Assembly: GCA_934661195.1 (NCBI GenBank) | Contig: CAKUJD010000013.1 | Coordinates: 1 to 44,900 of the forward strand | Origin: an uncultured Muribaculaceae bacterium | GTDB taxonomy: Bacteria > Bacteroidota > Bacteroidia > Bacteroidales > Muribaculaceae | Length of the DNA stretch: 44,900 nt | Direction: 5' to 3' | Shown here: piece by piece, positions 14,636-23,950 of the stretch | How the letters are laid out: every line of letters begins with the position of its first letter | Numbering within the stretch: the first letter of the stretch is position 1 | Made by a program: the position numbers and the translations under genes | Notes under the pieces: generated by a model | What the model was told of the DNA's origin: nothing | The model's database searches: none | What the model saw: only the letters and a program-made list of their open reading frames with translations

Positions 14636-17600
14636 ATGGCTAAAAACATTTTTTATATGAGAAAAGTCACTACATTACTACTGGCGCTCTTCTTGGCCGC
14701 AACGTCGGCCCTGGGAGCCAGTGCCCAGCAGGTGGCCGACTTGGCGCAAGCCCCCGAGAGCGCGCAGCAGGCGCGCCAGGCAAGCGTCGAGGGCAGGCTG
14801 CCAGCGGCCGCAGTGGCTCAGGCGCAGTTTGCGCCGGTCAAGGGCGCCCAGCAGGCGCGCCAGGCCGCGCGCCGCGCTCCGGCCGCCAAGGCCGTGAGCC
14901 TCGATGCGCTTGAGGGCAAACACGTGATGACCTACAGCTCGCTTGTGACCTCACTGGGCGACGGAGGCTCATCGGTGACCATCAAAAAATTATCGGCCGA
15001 CAGCATCGAGCTCCAGAACTTCTGGACCAAGGGCATCAATGTGCATGCCAAGGTCGATGCCGCCACTGGCAAGGTCACCATCCCCAATCAGCAGCTGTAT
15101 GTGCACACCACCTATGGCCCCATCGACCTTGCCTGCGTCAACTATGCCGGCAAGCCCGACCGCACTGTGCAGCTCGAAGGCCAAATCGACGCCTCGGGCA
15201 ACCTCACCATCGACACCTGGTGGGCAGCGTGGGTTGTGAGCGGCGACAAGAAGGACAACTTCCTGGTGGCCGGCTACAAGACTCTGATAGAGAAGAGCAA
15301 CGGCTCGATGCACGTCACCTATTACAACGACGGCAACGGCGCCGACCCCGACGAAGACTGGAACGTGATTGTGGAGCAAAAAGGCAAAAACCTTGTTGCC
15401 GTTAAAAACTTCGGCAACCACGGCCAGACCATCGAGGTGGTGCTTAAGTCCGACTCCACCATCAGCATCGCCAGCCAGCTTGTGTATGCCGGCGGCGCCA
15501 CCATGGGCGACTTCTACACCCTGGGCATCACCGACGGCTGGAAGGACGGCGGCAAGACCACGGGCTTCATCAACGGCAAGGGCACCGACAAGCAGCTGTC
15601 ATTCGGCTCTTGGGTGATGTTCAGCGCCAACAAGTATTACACTGGCAAGCTCAACAGCGGCGTCATCACCCCCGACGGCTTCACCTTTGCCTATCCCTCG
15701 GCTCCATCCGAGAACTTCAGCGGCTCGGGCACCGAGGCCGACCCCTATCAGGTGAAGACCATCGAAGACCTTGTGGCCATGGCCAACAAGGTGAACAACG
15801 ACACCGAGCGCAACTGGGGCGGCCCCAACGTGTTCCACACCAAGACCTACCAGGGCAAGGTGTTTAAGCTGATGAACGACATCGACATGGGCGGCTACCG
15901 CTTCGACCCCATCGGCAACTCGTGGAACCAGCGCTTTGCCGGCACGTTCGACGGCGCAGGCCACACGCTTAAGAATCTCGACGTCAACACCGGCGCCAGT
16001 GGCTACGCAGCCCTCTTCGGCATGTGCGACACCACCGCCGTGATCAAAAACCTCACCATCACCGACGCCAAGGTGAGCGGCGAGGGCTACTACGCCGCCA
16101 TAGTGGGCGGCTTCATGCTTGGTAAAATCGAAAACTGCCACACCACTGGCTCGGTCACCAACGCGGGCATCTGCGCCGCAGGCATCGTGGCCCTTGGCTG
16201 GGATGTGAGCAACTGCACCTATAGCGGCACCATCACCGCCAACGGCGGCATGGGCGGCGGCATCGCCGGCCAGGTGTATGGCGCCATCGAAAACTGCCAC
16301 GCCAGCGGCCGCATCAATGTGGGCGGCCCGGCCGACACATATTGCGGCGGCGGCATCGTGGGCACTCTGTTTGGCTCCACATCGGCCTGCCGCATGAGCT
16401 ACTTCACGGGCACCGTCGACGGCACACTGCACTCCAACCTGTATCTGGGCGGCGTAGTGGGCCAGGTGTTCCGCGGCGAGGTTGACCGCTGCTTCGCGCA
16501 GGCCGACGTCTACGGCTACGATACTCAGGCCGCCGTGGGCGGTGTGGTTGGCGTGGTGCAAGGCAAGCTCAGCAACAGCTACTTCAACGGTGCCGTGACT
16601 TCTGCCAGCACCCGCACCGCAGGCGGTATCGCCGGCAGCGTGCGCTATGCCTCCTACACCGGCGAGAGCGGCAAGACCGAGGTGATGCAGAGCGAAATCA
16701 AAAACTGCTACTTCGCAGGCCGCCTGCGCGCCGAGAGCTACCTCTACGATGCCGACACCGAGGTGCGCGAGACTCTGGGTCAGATCTACACCGGAGCCAC
16801 TCCCACCGTCGAGAATGTGTACTACGATAAGCAGATGGTGCCCGGCTTCGGCTCGAAGCACTACGGCGCACTCACCAGCGAGCTTACTGGCGCTGCAGGC
16901 CCTGCCGGCTTCCCGGCCGACGCCTGGACGTTTGCCAAGGGCTACTATCCACGCATCAAGGGACTTGACGGCAATGCCGTGGCCGACCTCAGCGCATCGG
17001 TGCTGAAATTCGACAGCGCATTCCCCGACAACACCAACTATGTGTCGGCCAACGTGGGCACCGGCCTGCTTGGCAGCACCAAGGTTGCCCTCTACATCGA
17101 TGGCAAGACCACCCTTAAGGGTCACTGCGGCTCCATCGAAGACGGCGTGTACAAGATTGGCACCGAGTCGGGCAGCGACACCATAGTGTTCTACAGCGCC
17201 GACGCCACTCTGCGTCCGCGCTTCTACGCGCTCAAGGTGGCTCCCAAGTTCTTCGAGGGCGCCGGCACCGAGGCCAATCCGTTCCTCATCCGCAACAAGG
17301 CCGACCTGATGAAGCTGGGCGACCTCACGTCGAATGTGGAGCAATACTTCGCCAACACCTACTTCCTGCAGACGGCTGACATCGACATGGAGAACGACAC
17401 CTCGTTCACCGGCATTTGCAACAGCCTGACCAACGCAGCCAAGTGCCGCTTCGCCGGTACATACGACGGTGGTGGCCACGCCATACACAACATGCACATC
17501 GATTACATGAGCTGGGAGGTTGAACCTACCGACTCCACCTTTGGCACGCCCGACAAGAAAGGTCCGCGCACCTCTATCTACAAGGGATTCGTGGGCAGCC

Positions 17601-20600
17601 TCGAAAGCACAGGCGTAATCAAAAACCTCACCATTGCGGCCGACTGCCGCTACGACGTGTGGGGCTATGCCGGCGCATTCGTGGGCTACAACTACGGCAC
17701 TGTGGAGAACTGCAAGAACTTCGCCACGCTCTACAGCTACAGCTCCACCGTGGGCGGCATCGTGGGCAACAACAACCCCGGCGGCCTGGTTAAGGGCTGC
17801 TTCAACGGCGGCAATGTCTACACCGGCTTCACTACTGCCGGCGGCATTGTGGGCACCAACGGCGGCGGTGTGATTGAGGAGTGCATGAATGTGGGCAACA
17901 TCGAGGTTAAGCCTCTGTCCACATTCGAGCAGCGCGACGCCAAGCTGCGCTATGCAGGCGGCATCTCGGGCAGCTCGATGGGCGGCGTGGTGCGCAACTG
18001 CGTCAACGCCGGCCACATCTATGCCCAGGGCGGCATGGTGGCAGGCCTCTCGGCTTCGTTCAACAGCACCATTGTGCACGACGGCAACAACGATGTGTAC
18101 AACACCATCAACTATGGCACCCTGTTCACCAAGCCTGCCTACGTGGGCACCACGGGCAACATCGGCGCCAACGGCTATAACGCCGCAGCCAAGATTCAGA
18201 ACTTCTACTACGACGCACAGCTCACCGGCCTCAACGCAGCAGCCAACGACGCTTGCCCGGGTGCCATTGCGGCAACCACCGCACAGCTCACCAGCGGCGA
18301 GGCTCTCGACGGCTTCGATGCCAGCCTGTGGCAGTTTGCCAAGGGCCAGTACCCCTTGCTCAAGCGCTTTGCCAGCGAGCCTATGGCCGTGGCAGCGTCG
18401 CAAATAGTGCTCAATGTGGCCGATGGCCAGACTGTGAAAGCCCTGAAGACCGACGCCACCGTGTCGGCTCCCGAGGGCGCCACTCTCAAGCTCGCCAAGG
18501 CCGACAAGTTCTCGCTAAGCGGCATCACCCTCAAGGTGCCTGCCGTCACCGAGTTTGCCTACGACACGCTCACCGTTGCCTACAACGGTTTTGCGCGCCC
18601 CATAGCTCTCATGGCTCTCAAGCCCGTGCCCCTCAAGGGCGAAGGCTCGGAGGCCGATCCATATCAGATAGCAACCACCGACGACTGGAACAACTTTGCC
18701 GACTACATGGCCGAGAGCCAGAACTCGTTCGACGGCCGCTATGTGAAACTGATGAACGACATCGACTTTGCCTCGGCCAAGTTCACCCCCATGGCCTACG
18801 ACGGCATCACCGCCTTCGGTGCTACCATGCTCGGTGCCGGCCACACGGTGAAGGGCATCAGCTACACCGCCACCAACACCTATCAGGGTGTGTTCTGCAA
18901 GCAGGGTCTCGCATCTGAAATCCGCGACCTCACCCTCGAAGGCTCTATCAAGTCGGCCAAGGCCAACACCGGCGGCTTCGCCGGCATTGCCAACGGCAAG
19001 TTCATCAACTGCGTCAACAAGCTCGACGTCGACGTGACCGTGGCCGGAGCAGGCGGCTTTGCCGCTCAGGCTGGCGGCAAAGTGGAGTTCCGCAACTGCA
19101 TCAACAATGCTGCTGTGGTTGGCACCAAGGGCACCCTTGGCGGTTTCGTGTCGAACGCCCTCGCTGGAGTCAAGTTCATCAACTGCCAGAACAACGGCAC
19201 TGTGGTGAGCAACGGCTCGGGCAAGTATGTGGCCGGCTTTGCCGCCCAGGGCACTGCTCCACTTGAGTTCCGCAACTGCGTCAACACCGCCGAAATCAAC
19301 GCCCGCACCGCTACCATTGTGGCCGGCATCGTGGGCTATGTGCAGGCTGCCGACACTGTGAAACTCATCGGCTGCCACAACGAAGGCGAACTGCTGGGCG
19401 CATCCAGCGTGGCCGGCCTCGTGGGCTCGCCCAACACAGCCTACAACAGCACCCGCACTCCGCTGTACATCGACAGCTGCTACAACACTGCCACTGTGCA
19501 GTCGCTCACCAAGGCCACCTATGGCACTGCCGGCCTTGCGTCGATCATCACTCCGCACTCTGTCATCAAGAATTCATACAACACTGGCAGCATCCTCAGC
19601 ACGCAGGCCGTCTACACTGGCGGCCTGTGGGGCGACGACCTTGACCCGCGCAGCGACGACGAGGCCATCTATGTCACCAACTGCTACAACACCGGCGACG
19701 TGGCCGGCGTGAACTATGGCGGCGGCATCGCCGGCTCGGTTCCCGCCTACACCCACATCAGCTACTGCTACAACACCGGCGACATCAGTGCCTCTCTGGG
19801 CGCTGGCGGCATAGGCGGCGGCTTCATGGGCAACTACATCACCGTGGACCACTGCTGGAACTCCGGCCAAGTGTCGACCACCAAGAATGGTGCAGGAGGC
19901 ATCAACGGCTATGGCAACTACCGCATCGAGGTGAGCAACAGCTTCAATACCGGCAATGTGGCTTGCGGCACCACCGGCGCAGGCGGCCTTGGCGGACAGA
20001 CTCGCGCCACCTACACCAACTGCTACAACACGGGCGCCGTCAGCGGACCCGAGTCGGTTGGCGGCCTTGTGGGTCAGACGGCAGCCGTGAGCGCCAGCCC
20101 CGGCACCAACTTCTACAAGTGCTACAATGCCGGCAAGGTGACATCTGAAAGCACCACGCTGGTGGGCAACCTCATCGGCACAAGCGGTGCCAAGAATTGG
20201 GATCCCGCTGCCAACGCCATCGAAAACTGCTACTACGTGAGCGACTTTGGCACGTTCGACTCCGACACCATCGGCGGCACAGCCATCACCGTGGCGCAGC
20301 TTGCCAAGGCCACCGACCTCGCAGGCCAGTGGAGCTATGGCAACGACTATGAGCTGCCCGTGCTGCCCGAGTTTGCCGACCTCGACAATGCCAAGGCCAG
20401 CGCCGCAGCAGTGGTGCTGCAAGACGGCGACACGTTTGCCAATGTCACCCGCTCGTTCCATGTGGGCACTCCAGCAGGTGTTGAGTGGACGGTTAGCAAT
20501 CCTGTAATTAAGATCACCGACAATTGGGCTTCGGTCACCGACGCCAGCACCGACGAGGTGCAGCTCACCGCCACTTGCGGCGGCTTCAAGCACATGTGGA

Positions 20601-20791
20601 CCGTTAAGCTCAATGTGGCTTCAGGCGTCGACTCCAACCTTGCCGACAAGGCAGTGGTGGCCGAGCGCTACTTCACCGTGGCGGGCATCGAGGTGCCCAA
20701 GCCGGCCAGCGCCGACGGCCAGGCCTACATAGTGCTGCGCACCTACAGCGACGGCACCACGCAGGCAGTGAAGGTGCTCAATAGCAAATAA
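14636..20791 (+). CDS. Very large secreted protein with three GLUG-like repeat modules
   Basis: The 2051-residue product starts with a signal peptide; ATG 14657 (MRKVTTLLLALFLAATSALG) gives the neater one, 7 codons inside. Residues about 30-90 are Gln/Ala-rich with two QQARQA blocks. A unique region follows (to about 360). Then three modules each open with G-x-G-[TS]-E-A-[DN]-P-[YF] (near residues 361, 874 and 1334) and a helix such as TIEDLVAMANKVN. Each continues with many GLUG-like units of about 25-35 residues (IKNLTIT...GYAGAFVGYNYGTVENC) and closes with a W-x-[FY] segment like WTFAKGYYPRIK. The C-terminal 40 residues (YFTVAGIEV...IVLRTYSDGTTQAVKV) resemble the short beta tails of secreted Bacteroidales proteins. 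It is predicted to be a surface or exported beta-solenoid; the ligand is unknown. Confidence 0.88.
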   Translation: MAKNIFYMRKVTTLLLALFLAATSALGASAQQVADLAQAPESAQQARQASVEGRLPAAAVAQAQFAPVKGAQQARQAARRAPAAKAVSLDALEGKHVMTYSSLVTSLGDGGSSVTIKKLSADSIELQNFWTKGINVHAKVDAATGKVTIPNQQLYVHTTYGPIDLACVNYAGKPDRTVQLEGQIDASGNLTIDTWWAAWVVSGDKKDNFLVAGYKTLIEKSNGSMHVTYYNDGNGADPDEDWNVIVEQKGKNLVAVKNFGNHGQTIEVVLKSDSTISIASQLVYAGGATMGDFYTLGITDGWKDGGKTTGFINGKGTDKQLSFGSWVMFSANKYYTGKLNSGVITPDGFTFAYPSAPSENFSGSGTEADPYQVKTIEDLVAMANKVNNDTERNWGGPNVFHTKTYQGKVFKLMNDIDMGGYRFDPIGNSWNQRFAGTFDGAGHTLKNLDVNTGASGYAALFGMCDTTAVIKNLTITDAKVSGEGYYAAIVGGFMLGKIENCHTTGSVTNAGICAAGIVALGWDVSNCTYSGTITANGGMGGGIAGQVYGAIENCHASGRINVGGPADTYCGGGIVGTLFGSTSACRMSYFTGTVDGTLHSNLYLGGVVGQVFRGEVDRCFAQADVYGYDTQAAVGGVVGVVQGKLSNSYFNGAVTSASTRTAGGIAGSVRYASYTGESGKTEVMQSEIKNCYFAGRLRAESYLYDADTEVRETLGQIYTGATPTVENVYYDKQMVPGFGSKHYGALTSELTGAAGPAGFPADAWTFAKGYYPRIKGLDGNAVADLSASVLKFDSAFPDNTNYVSANVGTGLLGSTKVALYIDGKTTLKGHCGSIEDGVYKIGTESGSDTIVFYSADATLRPRFYALKVAPKFFEGAGTEANPFLIRNKADLMKLGDLTSNVEQYFANTYFLQTADIDMENDTSFTGICNSLTNAAKCRFAGTYDGGGHAIHNMHIDYMSWEVEPTDSTFGTPDKKGPRTSIYKGFVGSLESTGVIKNLTIAADCRYDVWGYAGAFVGYNYGTVENCKNFATLYSYSSTVGGIVGNNNPGGLVKGCFNGGNVYTGFTTAGGIVGTNGGGVIEECMNVGNIEVKPLSTFEQRDAKLRYAGGISGSSMGGVVRNCVNAGHIYAQGGMVAGLSASFNSTIVHDGNNDVYNTINYGTLFTKPAYVGTTGNIGANGYNAAAKIQNFYYDAQLTGLNAAANDACPGAIAATTAQLTSGEALDGFDASLWQFAKGQYPLLKRFASEPMAVAASQIVLNVADGQTVKALKTDATVSAPEGATLKLAKADKFSLSGITLKVPAVTEFAYDTLTVAYNGFARPIALMALKPVPLKGEGSEADPYQIATTDDWNNFADYMAESQNSFDGRYVKLMNDIDFASAKFTPMAYDGITAFGATMLGAGHTVKGISYTATNTYQGVFCKQGLASEIRDLTLEGSIKSAKANTGGFAGIANGKFINCVNKLDVDVTVAGAGGFAAQAGGKVEFRNCINNAAVVGTKGTLGGFVSNALAGVKFINCQNNGTVVSNGSGKYVAGFAAQGTAPLEFRNCVNTAEINARTATIVAGIVGYVQAADTVKLIGCHNEGELLGASSVAGLVGSPNTAYNSTRTPLYIDSCYNTATVQSLTKATYGTAGLASIITPHSVIKNSYNTGSILSTQAVYTGGLWGDDLDPRSDDEAIYVTNCYNTGDVAGVNYGGGIAGSVPAYTHISYCYNTGDISASLGAGGIGGGFMGNYITVDHCWNSGQVSTTKNGAGGINGYGNYRIEVSNSFNTGNVACGTTGAGGLGGQTRATYTNCYNTGAVSGPESVGGLVGQTAAVSASPGTNFYKCYNAGKVTSESTTLVGNLIGTSGAKNWDPAANAIENCYYVSDFGTFDSDTIGGTAITVAQLAKATDLAGQWSYGNDYELPVLPEFADLDNAKASAAAVVLQDGDTFANVTRSFHVGTPAGVEWTVSNPVIKITDNWASVTDASTDEVQLTATCGGFKHMWTVKLNVASGVDSNLADKAVVAERYFTVAGIEVPKPASADGQAYIVLRTYSDGTTQAVKVLNSK

Positions 20792-20822
20792 GCACACACT
20801 TATCTAAACACAACTATCCCTT

Positions 20823-20863
20823 GGCGGGGCGAAAGGCAGAAAGTCCTTTCGCCCCGCCTTTTT
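20823..20863 (+). terminator. Intrinsic terminator after the GLUG-repeat gene
   Basis: A perfect 14-bp stem (GGCGGGGCGAAAGG / CCTTTCGCCCCGCC) with an 8-nt loop is followed by TTTTT. Confidence 0.95.
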
Positions 20864-20876
20864 GCACTGATAATGC

Positions 20877-20907
20877 TTGTTGCATTGTGAAAATGTTGCT
20901 ACCTTTA
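20877..20907 (+). promoter_or_regulatory. Probable promoter of the 235-residue membrane protein gene
   Basis: TTG at 20877-20879 and TACCTTTA at 20900-20907; the last base of the -7 box deviates from consensus. The leader would be about 45 nt. Confidence 0.45.
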
Positions 20908-20958
20908 CGGCCTATTGGTAAGTAAACACATGTTTCAGTAACATCAACAATCACAATC

Positions 20959-21666
20959 ATGAACATCTCCAAATACTATTTCACATCACTTGTGTGCATG
21001 TTGCTCTCCGCTGTGTGCTTTGCCGCAAATGCTGGTGTTTCCGACTCTGTGTCGTTTGTCTCATACGAGCAGAACTGGGTCGACCCGACGGCATCTGTAG
21101 CAGTAAAAAACAATACGAACCGTGAGATACATAGTATGACTTTCCGCATAACATATTATGATATGAATGGCCGTCAGCTCGACTATCGCGACTATGACTC
21201 TGATGAGGACATCGACCCTGGAATGACAAAGAAAATAGAGATTGATGCCTATGAGAACATGCGTGGATACTCCTATTATAAGTCGAGGGCTGGCTACGCT
21301 GGCTCACATAGGTTCAAGGTGTCGTTCCAATTACTCAATTGCAACTTTGATGAAGACGACGGAGATGTTTATGGTGATGACGACTATGCCACGAAATTTG
21401 ATGCTGTGGGGACTGACGTCGGCACTGCCAACAGGTGTGGTGCTGCTTTTTTTTCAGGTTTCGGAGTCCTTCTGACTCTATCTGTTTTGCTGTTTTGCTT
21501 TGGCGTGTGTGTGAGCCTGTACGTGCTTGTGGCCGTTATGGCGCAGAAGCGCGGACGCAGCGCAGCGCTTTGGGTGCTTGTGGCCATTGTTGGGTCTCCG
21601 TTGCTCGCGATAGTTGTCTTGCTTTTAGTAGGTCGCTCTACAAATGGCAATATTCCTTCACACTGA
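20959..21666 (+). CDS. Unknown exported protein with two C-terminal membrane helices
   Basis: I do not recognise the family. The 235 residues comprise a signal peptide (MNISKYYFTSLVCMLLSAVC, cleavage near ANA), a beta-rich domain with a repeated-polarity stretch (SVAVKNNTNREIHSMTFRIT) and an acidic loop (DSDEDIDPG). A second acidic segment (DEDDGDVYGDDD) follows, then two hydrophobic helices at about 160-192 and 203-225. The extracytoplasmic domain resembles proteins compared as intermodular Ig-like folds, where a conserved NNT...M-x-F-R-I-x-Y motif binds or stabilises, but that is weak. Codon use is less GC-rich than its left neighbour. It stands alone between a terminator and an RNA gene cluster. 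Confidence 0.7.
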   Translation: MNISKYYFTSLVCMLLSAVCFAANAGVSDSVSFVSYEQNWVDPTASVAVKNNTNREIHSMTFRITYYDMNGRQLDYRDYDSDEDIDPGMTKKIEIDAYENMRGYSYYKSRAGYAGSHRFKVSFQLLNCNFDEDDGDVYGDDDYATKFDAVGTDVGTANRCGAAFFSGFGVLLTLSVLLFCFGVCVSLYVLVAVMAQKRGRSAALWVLVAIVGSPLLAIVVLLLVGRSTNGNIPSH

Positions 21667-21750
21667 TTTTATCGATGTGCTATTGGATTGAATATTAGTG
21701 CAATATGTATAGTTGGCAGCCGCCGCCGCACATTTTGAGGGCGAAAATGC

Positions 21751-21780
21751 TTGCCGTTAACGAAAAAATGCCTACCTTTG
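21751..21780 (+). promoter_or_regulatory. Promoter of the SRP RNA-tRNA transcript
   Basis: TTG (21751-21753) and TACCTTTG (21773-21780) match consensus. The predicted start at about 21786 coincides with the 5' end of the SRP RNA stem. Confidence 0.7.
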
Positions 21781-21785
21781 CACTC

Positions 21786-21881
21786 GGGTAAGTCCTATAC
21801 GGCCAGCTCCCCGTTAATCCCCCAGGTCTTGACCGAAGCAAGGGTCGCGGGTTGTAGCGGCGCGATATAGACCACTTACCC
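21786..21881 (+). ncRNA. ffs: Signal recognition particle RNA, small bacterial type
   Basis: The conserved domain IV core is present: CAGGTC, six bases, then GAAGCA (21823-21840), the same spacing as in E. coli 4.5S RNA. The apical six bases (TTGACC) replace the usual CGGAAG. The ends pair: GGGTAAGT (21786-21793) with ACTTACCC (21874-21881), and TATA with TATA further in. The length of about 96 nt fits a short SRP RNA. It would act with Ffh in co-translational targeting. The promoter start point matches the 5' end, and tRNA-Thr follows after four bases, so RNase P cleavage of the tRNA could help form the SRP 3' end. Confidence 0.85.
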
Positions 21882-21885
21882 ACCT

Positions 21886-21959
21886 GCCTCTTTAGCTCAG
21901 TTGGCCAGAGCACGTGATTTGTAATCTCGGGGTCGTTGGTTCGAATCCGACAAGAGGCT
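21886..21959 (+). tRNA. tRNA-Thr (anticodon TGT)
   Basis: Acceptor stem GCCTCTT (21886-21892) pairs perfectly with AAGAGGC (21952-21958). The D arm is GCTC...GAGC, the anticodon loop TTTGTAA gives TGT at 21920-21922, and the T arm is GTTGG-TTCGAAT-CCGAC. The anticodon stem has one T-T mismatch. No CCA is encoded. It reads ACA and, by wobble, other ACN codons. It shares transcript and terminator with the SRP RNA. Confidence 0.97.
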
Positions 21960-21964
21960 CAAGC

Positions 21965-22003
21965 AAAACCGCGGTGATGCACAGCGCATCACCGCGGTTT
22001 TTT
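21965..22003 (+). terminator. Intrinsic terminator of the SRP RNA-tRNA transcript
   Basis: A perfect 16-bp stem (21965-21980 with 21986-22001, loop ACAGC) is followed by T residues. Confidence 0.95.
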
Positions 22004-22088
22004 CTGATGCAAGAGCACTATCAATTTGAGTGCTATTATCGCAAAATTAACCGACTTTAACAAAACATTTTTTTTTTAGCCTTTTATT

Positions 22089-22121
22089 TTTGGTTTGTTA
22101 GTATTCTGTTGAATATCTTTG
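22089..22121 (+). promoter_or_regulatory. Promoter of the first DUF6562 lipoprotein gene
   Basis: TTTG (22089-22092) and TATCTTTG (22114-22121) are 21 bp apart. The sequence CTTTTATTTTTGG over the -33 box and the leader near the start codon recur at the paralogue (42379-42534). Confidence 0.7.
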
Positions 22122-22231
22122 AATGGTTTTCCAGCGTTCCCCTTTGCACCCAGAGAACTTCTTGAAAACCATGGCACAGAGCTATAAGGAAAAAGTAACG
22201 TATTTGAACACAATATTAAAAACAAACCAAA

Positions 22232-23845
22232 ATGAAAACGAAAATTTTTTCGATGATGGCCTTGGCGGCATTGCTGCTGGGCACATCATGCTCCAACGAT
22301 GAACTTAACGAGCCCACCAAGGGCCAGCCGACTGCGGCAACATTCAGCGTGCAGCTGCCCACAGGCATCAGTGCCCGCAAGGTGGCAGCCAACGGCCCGC
22401 GCAAGGTGTATGCCGACGGTACTCAGGCTACAAAACTCAAATATCTGGTGTATGAAACCGGCACCAAGACCCCGATCATTAAAGACTCAACCACAATGAG
22501 CGGCAAGGCTGCCACTGTGACTTTGCAGCTCACCACTGGCAATAAATACGACATCGTGTTCTGGGCTGCCAATTCCAAGGCGCCCTACACACTTGCCGAC
22601 GATGGTACTGTGACTGTGAACTATGAGGGCATTAAGGCCAACGACGAAAGCCTGGATGCGTTCTACAACCATATCGAGTATACCCCAGGCACCGATGAAG
22701 CCGGCACTGTGAAGCTCAACCGCCCGTTTGCCCAGCTCAACGTGGGCACCAACGACTCTACCCAGGCTGCCGTGGGCGGATTCAAGTTTGCCGACGCCAC
22801 CAGCACAGCAATAGTGGTGAAGGGCATTGCCGACAAGCTCGACCTCTTCACTGGCGAAGTGAGCGGCGATGCTGAGGCCAAAATCACTTTTGCAATCAAC
22901 GCCCTGCCCGGCGTTAAGGAGAAATTCCCCAAGGAGGGCTACAAATACATGTCGATGGCCTACCTGCTGGTTGGCAAGGACACAAAGAGCGCAGTCGACG
23001 TCGACTGGACTGCAACCGACGGCACCAACACCATTAGCCGCACGTTTGCCAACGTGCCCGTGCAGGGCAACTACCGCACCAACATCTATGGCTCGCTGCT
23101 GACCACCACCAGCGACATGAACGTGGAAATCAACCCCGCCTTTGCCGGCGACGACAGCGAATATCCCTACGTTGAGGCCAAACTCGTTAAAAGCTCTGAC
23201 GAACTCAAAGAAGCTTTGAAAACCGAAGGCGCAGTAGTCAAGCTTGCCCCCAACACCACCTACGCTATGCCTGCATCGGTTGCCAACAACACAAAGATTT
23301 ATGGCGACCGCGGCGCTGTGCTCAACATGACTGGAGCAGTGGCATATCATGACAAGAACGTCACATTTGAAGACGTCACATTGCAAATGCCTGGAGCGGA
23401 TTATGTAGGCATCCAGCATGCCAACAGCGTGAAGTTTATCAACAGCGTGATTAAGGGCAAGATATTCAGCTATGCCAACGATGCCGAGTTCACCGGCTGC
23501 ACATTCGAGCAAGATGTCGTGGACTACAACATCTGGACGTACGGCAGCAAAAACATCGCCTTCACCAACTGCACATTCAACTGCAAGGGCAAAGCCGTGC
23601 TGCTTTATAATGAAGGAACTCTGTCCAAGCAGGTGGCAACGTTCACGGGCTGCAAGTTTAATGCATCTCAAGCGTCAGACGACAAGGCAGCTATTGAAAT
23701 TAATTCTGTAGGAACTGCTTATGATGTATATGTTAAAGGATGCAGCCACAAAGGCTTTGGCAACTCAAACATCTATCGTAAGAAGTCAGAATGTGTGAAG
23801 CCTGTGAATATTTGGATTGATGGGACACAAGTGGAACCCAAATAA
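22232..23845 (+). CDS. DUF6562-like surface lipoprotein with beta-helix C-terminus (paralogue 1)
   Basis: The N-terminus MKTKIFSMMALAALLLGTSC is a lipoprotein signal with lipobox LGTSC, followed by SNDEL. Residues about 30-310 form a DUF6562-like fimbrillin-type fold: LQLTTGNKYDIVFWAAN, RPFAQLNVGTNDS, and FANVPVQGNYRTNIYGSLL are hallmark segments. The C-terminal part (about 330-537) has short repeats typical of a right-handed beta-helix (KNVTFEDVTLQM, NSVKFINSVIKG, KNIAFTNCTFNC). Fimbrillin-like proteins often build pili or surface structures, so a surface role is inferred. The signal and N-terminal domain are near-identical in the gene at 42535, while the C-termini differ. The last 40 codons are AT-richer than the rest. 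Confidence 0.82.
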   Translation: MKTKIFSMMALAALLLGTSCSNDELNEPTKGQPTAATFSVQLPTGISARKVAANGPRKVYADGTQATKLKYLVYETGTKTPIIKDSTTMSGKAATVTLQLTTGNKYDIVFWAANSKAPYTLADDGTVTVNYEGIKANDESLDAFYNHIEYTPGTDEAGTVKLNRPFAQLNVGTNDSTQAAVGGFKFADATSTAIVVKGIADKLDLFTGEVSGDAEAKITFAINALPGVKEKFPKEGYKYMSMAYLLVGKDTKSAVDVDWTATDGTNTISRTFANVPVQGNYRTNIYGSLLTTTSDMNVEINPAFAGDDSEYPYVEAKLVKSSDELKEALKTEGAVVKLAPNTTYAMPASVANNTKIYGDRGAVLNMTGAVAYHDKNVTFEDVTLQMPGADYVGIQHANSVKFINSVIKGKIFSYANDAEFTGCTFEQDVVDYNIWTYGSKNIAFTNCTFNCKGKAVLLYNEGTLSKQVATFTGCKFNASQASDDKAAIEINSVGTAYDVYVKGCSHKGFGNSNIYRKKSECVKPVNIWIDGTQVEPK

Positions 23846-23888
23846 TGGCTCGTAGCCCCGCTTCAGGGCAGAAGACAAAATAAACAAA

Positions 23889-23927
23889 GGGTTGACATCT
23901 CGCACACCGAGGTGTCAACCCTTTTTT
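23889..23927 (+). terminator. Intrinsic terminator after DUF6562 paralogue 1
   Basis: A 14-bp stem (23889-23902 with 23908-23921, one T-G pair, loop CACAC) is followed by six T residues. Confidence 0.95.
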
Positions 23928-23950
23928 GTTGCAAAGCCAAATTAAAATAA

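Noticed and set aside
15599..18403. Open frame of 934 codons on the minus strand inside the GLUG-repeat gene
   Set aside because: It is antisense to a strongly coding GC-rich gene, is dominated by Ala, Val, His and Gly, and shows no domain. Such frames are a by-product of third-position GC bias. The same holds for long antisense frames at 38319-39770, 42439-44136, 25731-26624 and 28899-29339.
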